Positions 15,438 through 23,173 of a stretch of 35,778 nucleotides of DNA are shown here, one piece after another. Numbering within the stretch: the first letter of the stretch is position 1; each line of letters opens with the position of its first letter. The DNA is from Acaryochloris sp. IP29b_bin.148 (GTDB lineage Bacteria; Cyanobacteriota; Cyanobacteriia; Thermosynechococcales; Thermosynechococcaceae): the NCBI RefSeq assembly GCF_028285565.1, contig NZ_JANQOY010000171.1, positions 1 to 35,778 on the forward strand, written 5' to 3'. The position numbers were made by a program, and so were the translations under genes. The notes beneath the pieces are model-generated. The model was not told the DNA's origin and made no database searches. It was given only the letters and a program-made list of their open reading frames with translations.

Positions 15438-17348
15438 CTACCCTAAGGTATGCTGGCCACTCGCCAGCATCTCACCCGCTAGCTCAGCATTGACAGGTTT
15501 ACAGAACAAATAACCTTGCCCATACTCACACCCTAATTTTTGAAGCTGCACCTGTTGCCCCGTCGTTTCAATCCCTTCTGCGACGACATCCATGCCCATG
15601 GTTTGAGCTAAGGTGACAATCGCCTGGACAATGGCGGTATTGCCATCTGCTGCATCCAAACGGTTGATAAAGGAACGATCTACTTTGAGGGTGTCGACAG
15701 GGAATCGATGTAAATAGCTGAGCGAAGAGTACCCAGTGCCAAAATCGTCAATACTTAAATGGATATGGCGGGCTCTGAGCTGCTCAAGAACCTTCGCGGC
15801 TGAGTCAGAATTTTCCATAATCGCACTTTCTGTGATTTCCAGCTTGAGGCAATGGGCTGGTAGTTCTGTTTCAGTCAGAATTTGATCAATGGTTTCGATT
15901 AGATTGGGCTGAGAAAACTGTTTCACAGAAAGATTGACACTCATGTTTAAGGGAATATCAGTCAGTTGTTCCGTTTGCCAAGCGCGTAACTGGCGGCAGG
16001 CCTCACGGAGGACCCACTCTCCCAGTGGGATAATTAAGCCATTTTCTTCAGCTAGAGGAATGAATTTCCCTGGAGAAATAAAGCCTAACTCAGGGCTGAT
16101 CCAGCGAACGAGCGCTTCAAAGCCCGTAATTTTTCCTGTCTCTAAGGCCACGATGGGCTGGTAATTGAGGATAAATTCCTGGCGTTCAATGGCTCGCCGT
16201 AAATCCGTTTCGAGTTGTAATGAGCTTTGGACATCTTCATGCATGCTGGTATCAAACATCACATGCCGTGCTTTCCCTAAGGCCTTGGCCCGATACATCG
16301 CTGTATCTGCATCCCGTAGCATCTCGGCAGGTTGCTGATAATCCAGTTGGCTCATCACAATACCAATACTGGCAGAGATAAAAAACTCATTGCCATCAAT
16401 TTGGAACGGTTTTAACAAGCTCTGTTGAATGGCATGGGCAACCTCCGTGGCTATTTGTTCCTGGGGGGTATTCTTGAGCAGAATGGTAAATTCATCTCCA
16501 CCTAATCGTGCTAATAGATGATCTCCCACACAGTTTTTCAGACGTTGAGCAATGGCCACTAAGACTTGATCGCCCACCAAATGGCCGAAGGCATCATTGA
16601 CGGCTTTGAAGCGATCGCAATCCAAAAACAGGAGTGCAAAAGATTGGTCTGAGTGCTCTCGATACGCTTGTAGGGCCTCTTTTAAGGTGTTAAAGAATAA
16701 AGTGCGATTCGGCAAATTTGTCAGCGGATCGTGCATAGCCATGTACTTGAGCAAGGCTTGCACTTTCTCGCGCTCAGCAATTTCTTGGTTGAGTCGCTCA
16801 GTGCGCTGGATCACTCTTTGCTCTAGTTCGGCATTAAGCGCTTGGATTTGGGTTTCGGCGGCGATGCGATCTCGGACTTCGGCTTGTAACCGTTCATTTT
16901 GTTGGCGCTGTGCCTTTTGCAAACGACCAATCGTGAGTTGGTTTTCGACACGCGCTAAGATCTCTGCTAACTGAAACGGTTTAGTAATGTAATCCACACC
17001 CCCAACAGTAAAGGCTTTCACCTTGTCTAAGGCATCGTCTAAGGCACTAATAAAAATTACCGGAATATCCTGTGTTGTTTCGCCGGCCTTCAGTTGTTCA
17101 CAAACCTTGTAGCCGTCCATCCCTGGCATCTTGATATCCAGCAATATCAAGTCAGGCGAAATATTGCGTGCCCCAATAAGCGCCATTGATCCGCTAGCTG
17201 CTCCACGCACTTGATACCCTTGTTTGGTTAACGCCGTCGATAGAATCTGTAGGTTGTGGGGGGTATCATCAACAATTAAGATCAAGCCTTTCGACTCTTC
17301 AGGACGGAGAGGAGCAACTATTTGAGATGCTTGTGTGTTAAATGTCAT
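15438..17348 (-). CDS. Response regulator with GGDEF and EAL domains (c-di-GMP turnover)
   Basis: A 636-residue cytoplasmic signalling protein. A receiver domain (about 21-140) has the acidic pair D27-D28, phosphoacceptor D71 in LLLDIKMPGMDG, S101 and K123 in TKP. A coiled coil (about 145-200) leads to a GGDEF domain with intact GGDEF (283-287). The EAL domain has EALVRW (411-416), NLSVKQF, EITESAI, DDFGTGYSSL, KVDRSFI and VVAEGIETTGQ, all the residues expected for active c-di-GMP phosphodiesterase. I do not see an RxxD inhibitory site just before GGDEF, so product inhibition may be lost. No histidine kinase is adjacent. It probably adjusts c-di-GMP in response to a phosphorelay; the convergent glycan synthase is a plausible but unproven target process. 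Confidence 0.92.
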   Translation of the reverse strand: MTFNTQASQIVAPLRPEESKGLILIVDDTPHNLQILSTALTKQGYQVRGAASGSMALIGARNISPDLILLDIKMPGMDGYKVCEQLKAGETTQDIPVIFISALDDALDKVKAFTVGGVDYITKPFQLAEILARVENQLTIGRLQKAQRQQNERLQAEVRDRIAAETQIQALNAELEQRVIQRTERLNQEIAEREKVQALLKYMAMHDPLTNLPNRTLFFNTLKEALQAYREHSDQSFALLFLDCDRFKAVNDAFGHLVGDQVLVAIAQRLKNCVGDHLLARLGGDEFTILLKNTPQEQIATEVAHAIQQSLLKPFQIDGNEFFISASIGIVMSQLDYQQPAEMLRDADTAMYRAKALGKARHVMFDTSMHEDVQSSLQLETDLRRAIERQEFILNYQPIVALETGKITGFEALVRWISPELGFISPGKFIPLAEENGLIIPLGEWVLREACRQLRAWQTEQLTDIPLNMSVNLSVKQFSQPNLIETIDQILTETELPAHCLKLEITESAIMENSDSAAKVLEQLRARHIHLSIDDFGTGYSSLSYLHRFPVDTLKVDRSFINRLDAADGNTAIVQAIVTLAQTMGMDVVAEGIETTGQQVQLQKLGCEYGQGYLFCKPVNAELAGEMLASGQHTLG

Positions 17349-17968
17349 AACTGAAATTAAGAGAAGAAAAGCGTGGCAATAAGCTGATGTTGTCCCTGAA
17401 TGGATCAGTCATTATGTACTGCGAGTTGAGCAGGATAGGGGAACGTCCTAAATCCTTTCCAATATTGTTCCCCTCTAATTATTTTTGTTGACAGTTGTGT
17501 CCTCATAATATTCCTCATTTTTTCTGCCGTCAAAATATTCTGCAGATTTGAAAACAATTACCCAAAAAAGCCAAGGACGATCATTTTCCTGTCGCCTAAC
17601 GTTAGCTCTTGGTGGATTTAAGGAAGAGAAATAGCGTTAATTGGAGTATCTAAGGAGTTAGAACCCTGAAATGCAGCTTATCTCCCTAAAAAGATTCTAT
17701 CCTAGCGTCAGAGCAGGTTCAACCACATAATGTTTAGCTTTGAACAATAATGAGAAAAGATGGGTTTTCATAGCTTAAATGTGTAGAAGAAGTTTTCTAA
17801 ATAATCTTGTGCCGCCAGTTGCTTTTTTGGGTTGAATTTGATACCATTATGAATGGAATTTATTCTATTTTTTAGAAGCAAACTTTAGCTATAAGCTCAG
17901 TGATTAGCAAGTGAGTTTTTAAAAGATTTAGGGAAGGCAGAAAGCAGGCTGAGATCGAAAAGGTCCCA
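17349..17968. other. 620-bp intergenic region
   Basis: AT-rich spacer upstream of the GGDEF/EAL gene. It holds a perfect palindrome CTAACGTTAG (17596-17605) and a 19-codon frame at 17671-17730 with a poorly placed AAGGAG. I see no convincing gene, repeat family or RNA. Promoters for the GGDEF/EAL gene must lie near 17350-17450. Confidence 0.4.
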
Positions 17969-19201
17969 TTAATTTTCGATGTTATGGGAAGATAACTGGA
18001 TAATTGTTCCAGCTTGCTGTAATCGATGAGCGAGGACATCTCCTAAACCTGTGGCAGGAGTGAGCACGCCACCTCGATGCTGGCCAGGTAGTTGTTCAGC
18101 TTGAAGGGCTAGACAGAGCGCCGATTCACATAAAAACTTCACAGTGGATCGATTGCCTGGATCGCCTTGGTTTTGAATCAAACCGTGAACGATGCGGCCA
18201 TCCTCTGCAACGCCCAACAATTCACACCGGAACCAGCCCTCATCCATTACCTGGGCCGATGGTCCCTCACCAGGCCGAGGAAAACGGGATTGCAGTACAG
18301 ACCAGACCCAAGATTGACTGAGTGCTAAGCCCAATAACCCCGTTCCTAATGTGATGCCTACGGCTACAAGACTGGCCCACGGTCCTTCTGCCTTGACGTA
18401 CTCTTGGTAGACAAAGTTGGAACCATAGGAGTCTTGCCATTGATCGTACAAAGCACTGCTGCGCCGGACCACTCGAGTATTGACAGGCCCCATAAAGAAT
18501 GGTGCAATCCATGCTCCTAAGTCACTGTCATACTGGGGCCATTGGGGATCTTGGCAATGCTGGCTGAGGCGCTGAGTGGTGTCCTCTGGGTTCAGCAAAA
18601 AGAGGTCAGCCATTTGAGAAGACTGCCCCGATTTTATCAAGTGGGTTACAGAGGCTAAGGTGCCACCATTTAAGCCACCAGATGCTTGGAAATAAGCTTT
18701 GACTTGCCGACAAGATACCCCTAATTCTTGCTGCATATAACGAACCAGTAGATAAGTGCCCAAATCAGAAGGAACTGAGTCAAAGCCGCAAAAGGGAATG
18801 ATGCGGGTACCCTCTGCCGCGGCTTTGGCATGGTACCGCTGAATTAAAGACTTCACCCACGGCGTTTCGCCTGTGATATCGACATAGTGGGTTTGCTTGC
18901 GAACACAGGCATCTACAATGCCATCCCCATACAGCGCGAAAGGCCCAGCCGTATTCAGAATGACCTGAGTTTGTTCCGCAATGGCATCCAACCCCTCTTG
19001 ATCCTGGCTGTCTGCAACGAGAATATCGACAGGGATAGCGAGCGTTTGTTTAACCCGTTCTAATTTTTGACGATTCCGACCTGCGATCGCCCATCGGACT
19101 TGCTCACGATCGACTCTATCGGCGAAATATTGTGCGGTTTGCTGTCCGGTAAACCCACTAGCCCCATAAAGCACAACATGATAGGGACGAGGATTGGTCA
19201 T
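17969..19201 (-). CDS. Saccharopine-dehydrogenase-like reductase (trans-acting enoyl-reductase family)
   Basis: A 410-residue NAD(P)-binding protein. The N-terminal Rossmann motif YGASGFTGQQTAQYF (about 11-25) and AIAGRNRQKLERV are typical of the saccharopine dehydrogenase NADP-binding family. HYVDITGETPW and IPFCGFDSVPSDLG follow in their usual places. A C-terminal segment (LVAVGITLGTGLLGLAL) is hydrophobic. Members include mycobacterial trans-acting enoyl reductases that work with polyketide synthases, and many plant and bacterial relatives of unknown substrate. No polyketide or lipid-synthesis gene is adjacent here, so a lysine-catabolic or lipid role cannot be told from context. It is isolated by about 600-700 bp spacers on both sides. 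The family call is firm but the reaction is unassigned. Confidence 0.82.
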   Translation of the reverse strand: MTNPRPYHVVLYGASGFTGQQTAQYFADRVDREQVRWAIAGRNRQKLERVKQTLAIPVDILVADSQDQEGLDAIAEQTQVILNTAGPFALYGDGIVDACVRKQTHYVDITGETPWVKSLIQRYHAKAAAEGTRIIPFCGFDSVPSDLGTYLLVRYMQQELGVSCRQVKAYFQASGGLNGGTLASVTHLIKSGQSSQMADLFLLNPEDTTQRLSQHCQDPQWPQYDSDLGAWIAPFFMGPVNTRVVRRSSALYDQWQDSYGSNFVYQEYVKAEGPWASLVAVGITLGTGLLGLALSQSWVWSVLQSRFPRPGEGPSAQVMDEGWFRCELLGVAEDGRIVHGLIQNQGDPGNRSTVKFLCESALCLALQAEQLPGQHRGGVLTPATGLGDVLAHRLQQAGTIIQLSSHNIEN

Positions 19202-19920
19202 ACTACAACCGTTTGACTGCTATTTAATCCTAGATGAAAGAGCTAAGTTTATACTCTAGCTGAGTATTTTTATTAACGTTATGCTTAATTTGAGTGAGGA
19301 CTGAGTTCCTCTCAGGCACAAAACGCTAAATCAAAAGTAATGGGCTCAGGTAATCTTTAACTAGATTACTAAGGAAATGAAATACTTTTCCACCCTCTTA
19401 ATTTCTGTAACATCTACTTAACAGATCTATCCCTTATTTGAGAGATAAACTGAAACGTATAATCGGTAAACATCCACAGCTATAAATAGAACCACGACCC
19501 CAGGTAACATCGAATTATTGAAATCATTGCTTATTTTGTTAAGTCTTTCTTAAGGGAAATGGGGTAATCAAGGCGTTATAACGATAGGTGTCACTTACAC
19601 TACCGTAGATACCTCATATATGCAAAGTGCCCTATTGACTATTATTTAAGGGATTACTGTTATCTGAAGGATTATAGAATCGTCCACAATACAGATTCTA
19701 TAAAACGATATCTTGCTATTCAAACTATCTCAATATAGATAATTCTAATTTATGTGGATGACTTGTTTTTTGGGCTTAGAATAGTAACCCAATGCCGTTA
19801 GATAGTAATTGCTTTGAACTTAAATACTTCTATGTTTTTATCTTTCGCTAAGATAAAAAATCTGCCTTATACGGAGATAAAACATATGCCTTATACCTAG
19901 ATACTGTTGAGTTGATAGCA
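19202..19920. other. 719-bp intergenic region
   Basis: An AT-rich divergent spacer. It contains a 10-bp direct repeat TGCCTTATAC (19863-19872 and 19887-19896) shortly before the next gene, and TAGGTGTCACTTACACTA (19585-19602), which looks like the NrtR-type dyad but with a shorter spacer. A 14-codon frame at 19377-19421 follows AAGGAA; it is too short to call. No longer gene is seen. Confidence 0.4.
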
Positions 19921-20481
19921 ATGACAAATACTTTACCTGAACGAACAGCCGTCTCGATTGATAAACATACGGAAAAAAAATGTAAACATGCTCCTCGCAG
20001 GTCTTTCTCCCATAGAAGGAGAAGAAAAAGAGACAGGTATGTTAAAAGAAGCAGACCTAAACATTTTCTGTTTATGGTTCAATTTATAACTCTGATCGGT
20101 GGTATATTGCTTGCCGGTTATAGTATTGCTTTTTTCCCAAAGTCGGGTGAAATTCATGATTCAAAACTATCACCACAGACGCAGCGTCAAATACAAGATT
20201 TGACCTCCCTGCCAAAGCCTGCTTCACCAGCAAAACCCAACATATGGGTGCATGAGGTGTGTAATCGAGGGTATCAATTTGTAGAATATGACGTCTACAA
20301 AACTTGCGTCATACCTGGCGTCACACATGATGATGTCGTTACAGTCTTTGGTTGGGATGGTAGAACGATTTCCTCTAGTGGCGATCGTTTAGTCCTTCGC
20401 TGGGAAGCTTCGATTGATCGATATTTTGAAGCTGAATTTCTAAAGGGAAGACTGAAGTCTTCAAAGCAAGTGGGGTTATAA
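19921..20481 (+). CDS. Single-pass membrane protein of unknown function
   Basis: A 186-residue protein I do not recognise. Residues 1-48 are strongly basic (KKCKH, RRRRKRDRY, KRSRPK), followed by one membrane segment (about 50-70, FITLIGGILLAGYSIAFF). The rest would face the periplasm by the positive-inside rule. That part has a Pro-rich linker and a compact domain with two cysteines (VCNRGYQF and YKTCVIPG) and GWDGRTISS followed by VLRWEASIDRY, which might be a small beta domain with a disulphide. The start is the ATG at 19921; the frame opens at a TTG nine bases earlier. It stands apart from the small genes that follow, with 189 bp between. Confidence 0.55.
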   Translation: MTNTLPERTAVSIDKHTEKKCKHAPRRSFSHRRRRKRDRYVKRSRPKHFLFMVQFITLIGGILLAGYSIAFFPKSGEIHDSKLSPQTQRQIQDLTSLPKPASPAKPNIWVHEVCNRGYQFVEYDVYKTCVIPGVTHDDVVTVFGWDGRTISSSGDRLVLRWEASIDRYFEAEFLKGRLKSSKQVGL

Positions 20482-20670
20482 AGAAAGCTGGCTGTTGCCC
20501 ATTTGCTGGAGGTCTCAGGCTTGTTCATAATGGTGGAGTCATTGCAAGTGTAAGTTGTTGGTAAACGCAATACTGAACTTGTGCCATAGCTCGAATGATC
20601 CAAACTCCTGGTTAATCTTGGCCTGAGATGAGAAGATGTAAAGACTTATTTGGACCTAGCAGCCGAAGTC

Positions 20671-20961
20671 ATGCAAGATATCAAAGATCAACTGGCTGAA
20701 GACATTGCTGATATTGAATGGCGAGATCTTATCCCTCATTCTCAGCGCGATGCTGTAATTGTGGTGACGCCTCACTTGAATTTGTTGGATGTAGGGGTTG
20801 CGATCGCAAATGACAATATCCAATCCGTCCATCATTGGATTAGCGAAAGTCTCATTCACAAGCCCTCAGCTCAACAGTTGAGCAACTGGAACGCCCAACC
20901 TGAAACCAAGTTCAGCACATTGATTGTTCAGCCCTTTGTTCTAGTTGCTCAGAGCGATTGA
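20671..20961 (+). CDS. DUF2288 family protein
   Basis: A 96-residue soluble protein of the DUF2288 family, widespread in cyanobacteria and proteobacteria and without known function. The conserved core is visible: IEWRDLIPHSQRDAVIVV, then LLDVGVAIANDN, then HWISESLIHKPSAQQLSNW and a closing IVQPFVLVAQ. The start is put at the ATG at 20671, which gives the usual family N-terminus (DIKDQLAEDIADIEW); an in-frame TTG at 20650 would add seven residues. The coding sequence ends 33 bp before the next small gene on the same strand, so the two may be cotranscribed. Confidence 0.85.
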   Translation: MQDIKDQLAEDIADIEWRDLIPHSQRDAVIVVTPHLNLLDVGVAIANDNIQSVHHWISESLIHKPSAQQLSNWNAQPETKFSTLIVQPFVLVAQSD

Positions 20962-20993
20962 AGAATAGGAGACCTAGGTTATTCCGCTCGAAA

Positions 20994-21308
20994 ATGAAGT
21001 TGAAATGTAACTGCGGAAACATAATTTTCGACGGAACAGATTCGCTTCCTCACAAAGGTCATATTCTGGCAGACAAAGATCTGTTTCCCATTTTAGATAA
21101 GCTCGATCGACTGCTAGAAAAGGTAAGCAAGCACGGTCGTGTAACGGACAGGGATTACATCGATGTTCGTAGCAATTTTCTTGGGCGAACAATCTATCAG
21201 TGCCCAGATTGTGGAAGGATACACATTTGGGACGCAACCATTAAAGGTGCATTCTCATTCCAACCAGAGGATGCTGACGTCAATAAACGCCTATTGGAAG
21301 GGCGATAA
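20994..21308 (+). CDS. Small CxC/CxxC protein, probable zinc-binding
   Basis: A 104-residue protein beginning MKLKCNCGNIIFDGTD. The CNC near the N-terminus and the CPDCGRIHIWD near residue 74 form a likely four-cysteine zinc ribbon around a helical middle (DLFPILDKLDRLLEKVSKHG). I do not know a named family. The frame opens at a TTG (20958) that overlaps the DUF2288 stop, but the ATG at 20994 starts right at the cysteine motif and is preferred. It lies directly after the DUF2288 gene; nothing shows its role. Confidence 0.6.
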   Translation: MKLKCNCGNIIFDGTDSLPHKGHILADKDLFPILDKLDRLLEKVSKHGRVTDRDYIDVRSNFLGRTIYQCPDCGRIHIWDATIKGAFSFQPEDADVNKRLLEGR

Positions 21309-21421
21309 AAAACATATAAGGAGTAGATGAGCCGAATAGCCAAGATGGCTTCCTTTGCGCATCTCCATCATTCTTCAGTCCAGTTATCCTGTAGGTTATT
21401 AGACTGTTTTTCATCTCTTCG

Positions 21422-21871
21422 ATGTTCTTGAAACCTGTACGATTCTGCATTACCCCCAAATTTTTATCTCAAATCAGTAAAGAAGGTGCACTCGCTTTAG
21501 CCGCCTCTCGGTTGGCCAACCAGAGCGCTCCTAAACTCGAACGTTTGACACAATTGTCAACATGGTCACTGATATGCGAAGAAATTGTAGATACTGAATA
21601 CAACGAACAATACTACGAGCGGGTCGTCAATGAACTCCTCTGCCGGGGGCTGAAACTAGACGAGATTCAAGACATGAGGTTACTCGCTTGGGAAACAGCA
21701 GGCTGGCTAAATTTTGAAATGAGATTGTGGGAATGGGTTTCGCTGGATGAAACTGATATATTCCGCGCGATAGATTGGCTACGCACGAAAAGGGAAATTT
21801 CAGAATCTGAAGTCCTTCAACTTCAACAACAGGTTGTACACTACCAAAAATTTGATTTAAATCCAAAGTGA
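21422..21871 (+). CDS. Hypothetical protein, mostly helical
   Basis: A 149-residue protein with no family I recognise. It has no signal or membrane segment. Predicted helices are rich in Leu, Glu, Ala and Trp (LALAASRLANQS; LSTWSLICEEIVDTEYNEQYYERVVNELLCRG; WETAGWLNFEMRLWEWV). No SD is visible before the ATG. It is 113 bp after the preceding small gene and 215 bp before dut. Codon use is unremarkable, and a coding assignment rests mainly on length and composition. Confidence 0.5.
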   Translation: MFLKPVRFCITPKFLSQISKEGALALAASRLANQSAPKLERLTQLSTWSLICEEIVDTEYNEQYYERVVNELLCRGLKLDEIQDMRLLAWETAGWLNFEMRLWEWVSLDETDIFRAIDWLRTKREISESEVLQLQQQVVHYQKFDLNPK

Positions 21872-22086
21872 AGAATACTTATAAAAATCAGCGAAAAGTA
21901 GATTATAAATGGATAAAATAGAGAATTGATTGTCTTTTTAGGTATAGATAATCTCTCATCAACTCTCAGTCATCTTAGGCATTGATTCCCATATTTCATT
22001 GCAAAAAATTTGCTTTACTCTGTTCCCTGCCAATCTTCCAGCGTTTTGATCAAGGACAATGCTTCAAAGTGGATGAACAGCCAACC

Positions 22087-22518
22087 ATGAAAATTAAAAT
22101 TATCAAGCTAAACGAAGCAGCCCAAGTTCCTCTCTATAGTCATGCCGATGACGCAGGACTAGATTTGTTTGCCATCCAATCCCAGCAAATCTCGCCGGGA
22201 GCATCTGCCCTGATTCCCACCGGGATTGCTATCGAGTTGCCCCAGGGAACAGAAGCCCAGGTGCGACCACGCAGTGGGTTAGCCCTAAAACATTCCATTA
22301 CAGTATTAAATTCACCAGGAACCATTGATGCGGGGTATCGCGGTGAAATTGGCGTAATTTTAATCAACCACGGTCAAGAAGCCTTTCAAGTGGTTGAGGG
22401 GATGAAAATTGCTCAAATGGTGATTGCACCCATTTTGCGAGTCGAGATTGAAGAAGTCTCTGAACTAAGCCCTACCCAAAGAGGGGAAGGGGGATTTGGA
22501 TCAACTGGATATGCTTAA
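22087..22518 (+). CDS. dut: dUTP diphosphatase (dUTPase)
   Basis: Converts dUTP to dUMP and pyrophosphate, keeping uracil out of DNA and supplying dUMP for thymidylate synthesis; homotrimeric, cytoplasmic. All five trimeric dUTPase motifs are present in 143 residues: DDAGLDL (21-27), PRSGLA (61-66), [10 protein letters not shown] (78-87), the KIAQMVI region, and the C-terminal [10 protein letters not shown] (about 131-140). The start is set at the ATG at 22087, where [10 protein letters not shown] matches the family N-terminus. The open frame runs back to 21982, but those 35 residues have no counterpart. It is a single-gene unit; the next gene is convergent. Confidence 0.95.
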   Translation: MKIKIIKLNEAAQVPLYSHADDAGLDLFAIQSQQISPGASALIPTGIAIELPQGTEAQVRPRSGLALKHSITVLNSPGTIDAGYRGEIGVILINHGQEAFQVVEGMKIAQMVIAPILRVEIEEVSELSPTQRGEGGFGSTGYA

Positions 22519-22592
22519 GGCGGGTTAACGAGAAATACAAATGCTTGGCCAAGCTTTGATGGGGGAGGAGATATCCAACCTCAAGACAGTGA

Positions 22593-22865
22593 TTATCGAT
22601 GGGGTTTAACAATCGTTTTGTTAGGTCCCTTCACGACAGTACCTTTGGGGCCATTGAAGACAGTGTGCTTAGGGCCATCGTAAAACGTGCGCTTCGGACC
22701 ACTATAAAACGTCCGTTTGGGGCCACTATAGAAGGTGCGCTTGGGACTCCGAACTAAGGTTCTTTTGGGACCTTTACGAATAATGGGTTTCGCATTAGCT
22801 GGGATCGCAATTCCAGCAGAACCTAGTACTAGAACAGCTGCTAAAACAAGGGATTTTTTAGTCAT
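22593..22865 (-). CDS. Secreted cationic peptide with seven 8-residue repeats
   Basis: A 90-residue exported protein. A signal peptide (MTKKSLVLAAVLVLGSAGIAIPANA) ends in a classic ANA cleavage site. The mature chain is almost wholly seven tandem octads of the form [GS]P-[KN]-x-T-[FVI]-[YFV]-x, with GPKRTFYS the central version and GPKGTVVK/GPNKTIVK at the end. Central DNA repeats are nearly identical (24-bp units), while outer ones have diverged. The chain is very basic, with alternating beta-prone residues. I know of no named family. A surface-binding, structural or antimicrobial role is conceivable, but nothing shows which. It is downstream of recG on the same strand but separated by a terminator, so it has its own promoter. 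Confidence 0.75.
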   Translation of the reverse strand: MTKKSLVLAAVLVLGSAGIAIPANAKPIIRKGPKRTLVRSPKRTFYSGPKRTFYSGPKRTFYDGPKHTVFNGPKGTVVKGPNKTIVKPHR

Positions 22866-23059
22866 AAGTCAATTGTGTAACGCTACTGCTTAGACTGGCG
22901 CGGTTCTAGAAAGGTTCAAAGAGCAGTGAAATTATTTGTTTGATCTCGTGCCTCTCCAGCAAGATGATCTCCAAAATCTTTCTGGATAAGCTTTAGAGAG
23001 GGCTTGGAGATTTCAAGAGAGAGCTGTCTGAAAGGTGAAGAGAAGATGCTCTATCAGCC
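22866..23059. other. Upstream region of the repeat-peptide gene
   Basis: Together with the terminator this makes a gap of 308 bp between the repeat-peptide gene and recG. Promoter elements for the peptide gene must lie here. I do not see convincing -10/-35 boxes or any other feature. Confidence 0.3.
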
Positions 23060-23123
23060 AATTTAAAAATAAATTGCCCCGGGAACGACAATTACGGAGT
23101 CTAAAGTCGCGGATCCCCGGAGC
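23060..23123 (-). terminator. Intrinsic terminator of recG
   Basis: On the minus strand, GCTCCGGGGAT pairs with GTTCCCGGGGC in an 11-bp GC-rich stem (arms 23113-23123 and 23076-23086, including G-U pairs). A further CGAC/GTCG can form inside the loop. An A/T-rich tail with five T residues follows (23060-23075). It begins about 50 bp after the recG stop. Confidence 0.7.
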
Positions 23124-23173
23124 ACACACATGATAATTATTTATGATACCCATAAATACGCATTGTTGCAAAT

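Noticed and set aside
17671..17730. 19-codon frame in the spacer before the GGDEF/EAL gene
   Set aside because: The AAGGAG is 12-13 bases from the ATG and nothing else supports coding.
19585..19602. NrtR-like dyad before the 19.9-kb membrane protein gene
   Set aside because: TAGGTGTCACTTACACTA shares arms with the operators at 7.7 kb, but the spacer is about two bases shorter and one arm has an extra base. I do not count it as a site.
22543..22554. GCTTGGCCAAGC palindrome after dut
   Set aside because: It is a perfect 12-bp palindrome, but with only three T residues after it and no real loop. Too weak to call a terminator.
23076..23123. tRNA- or tmRNA-like fold
   Set aside because: The GC-rich stem looked like an acceptor stem, but no anticodon or T arms exist. 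The stem plus T-rich tail is better explained as the recG terminator.
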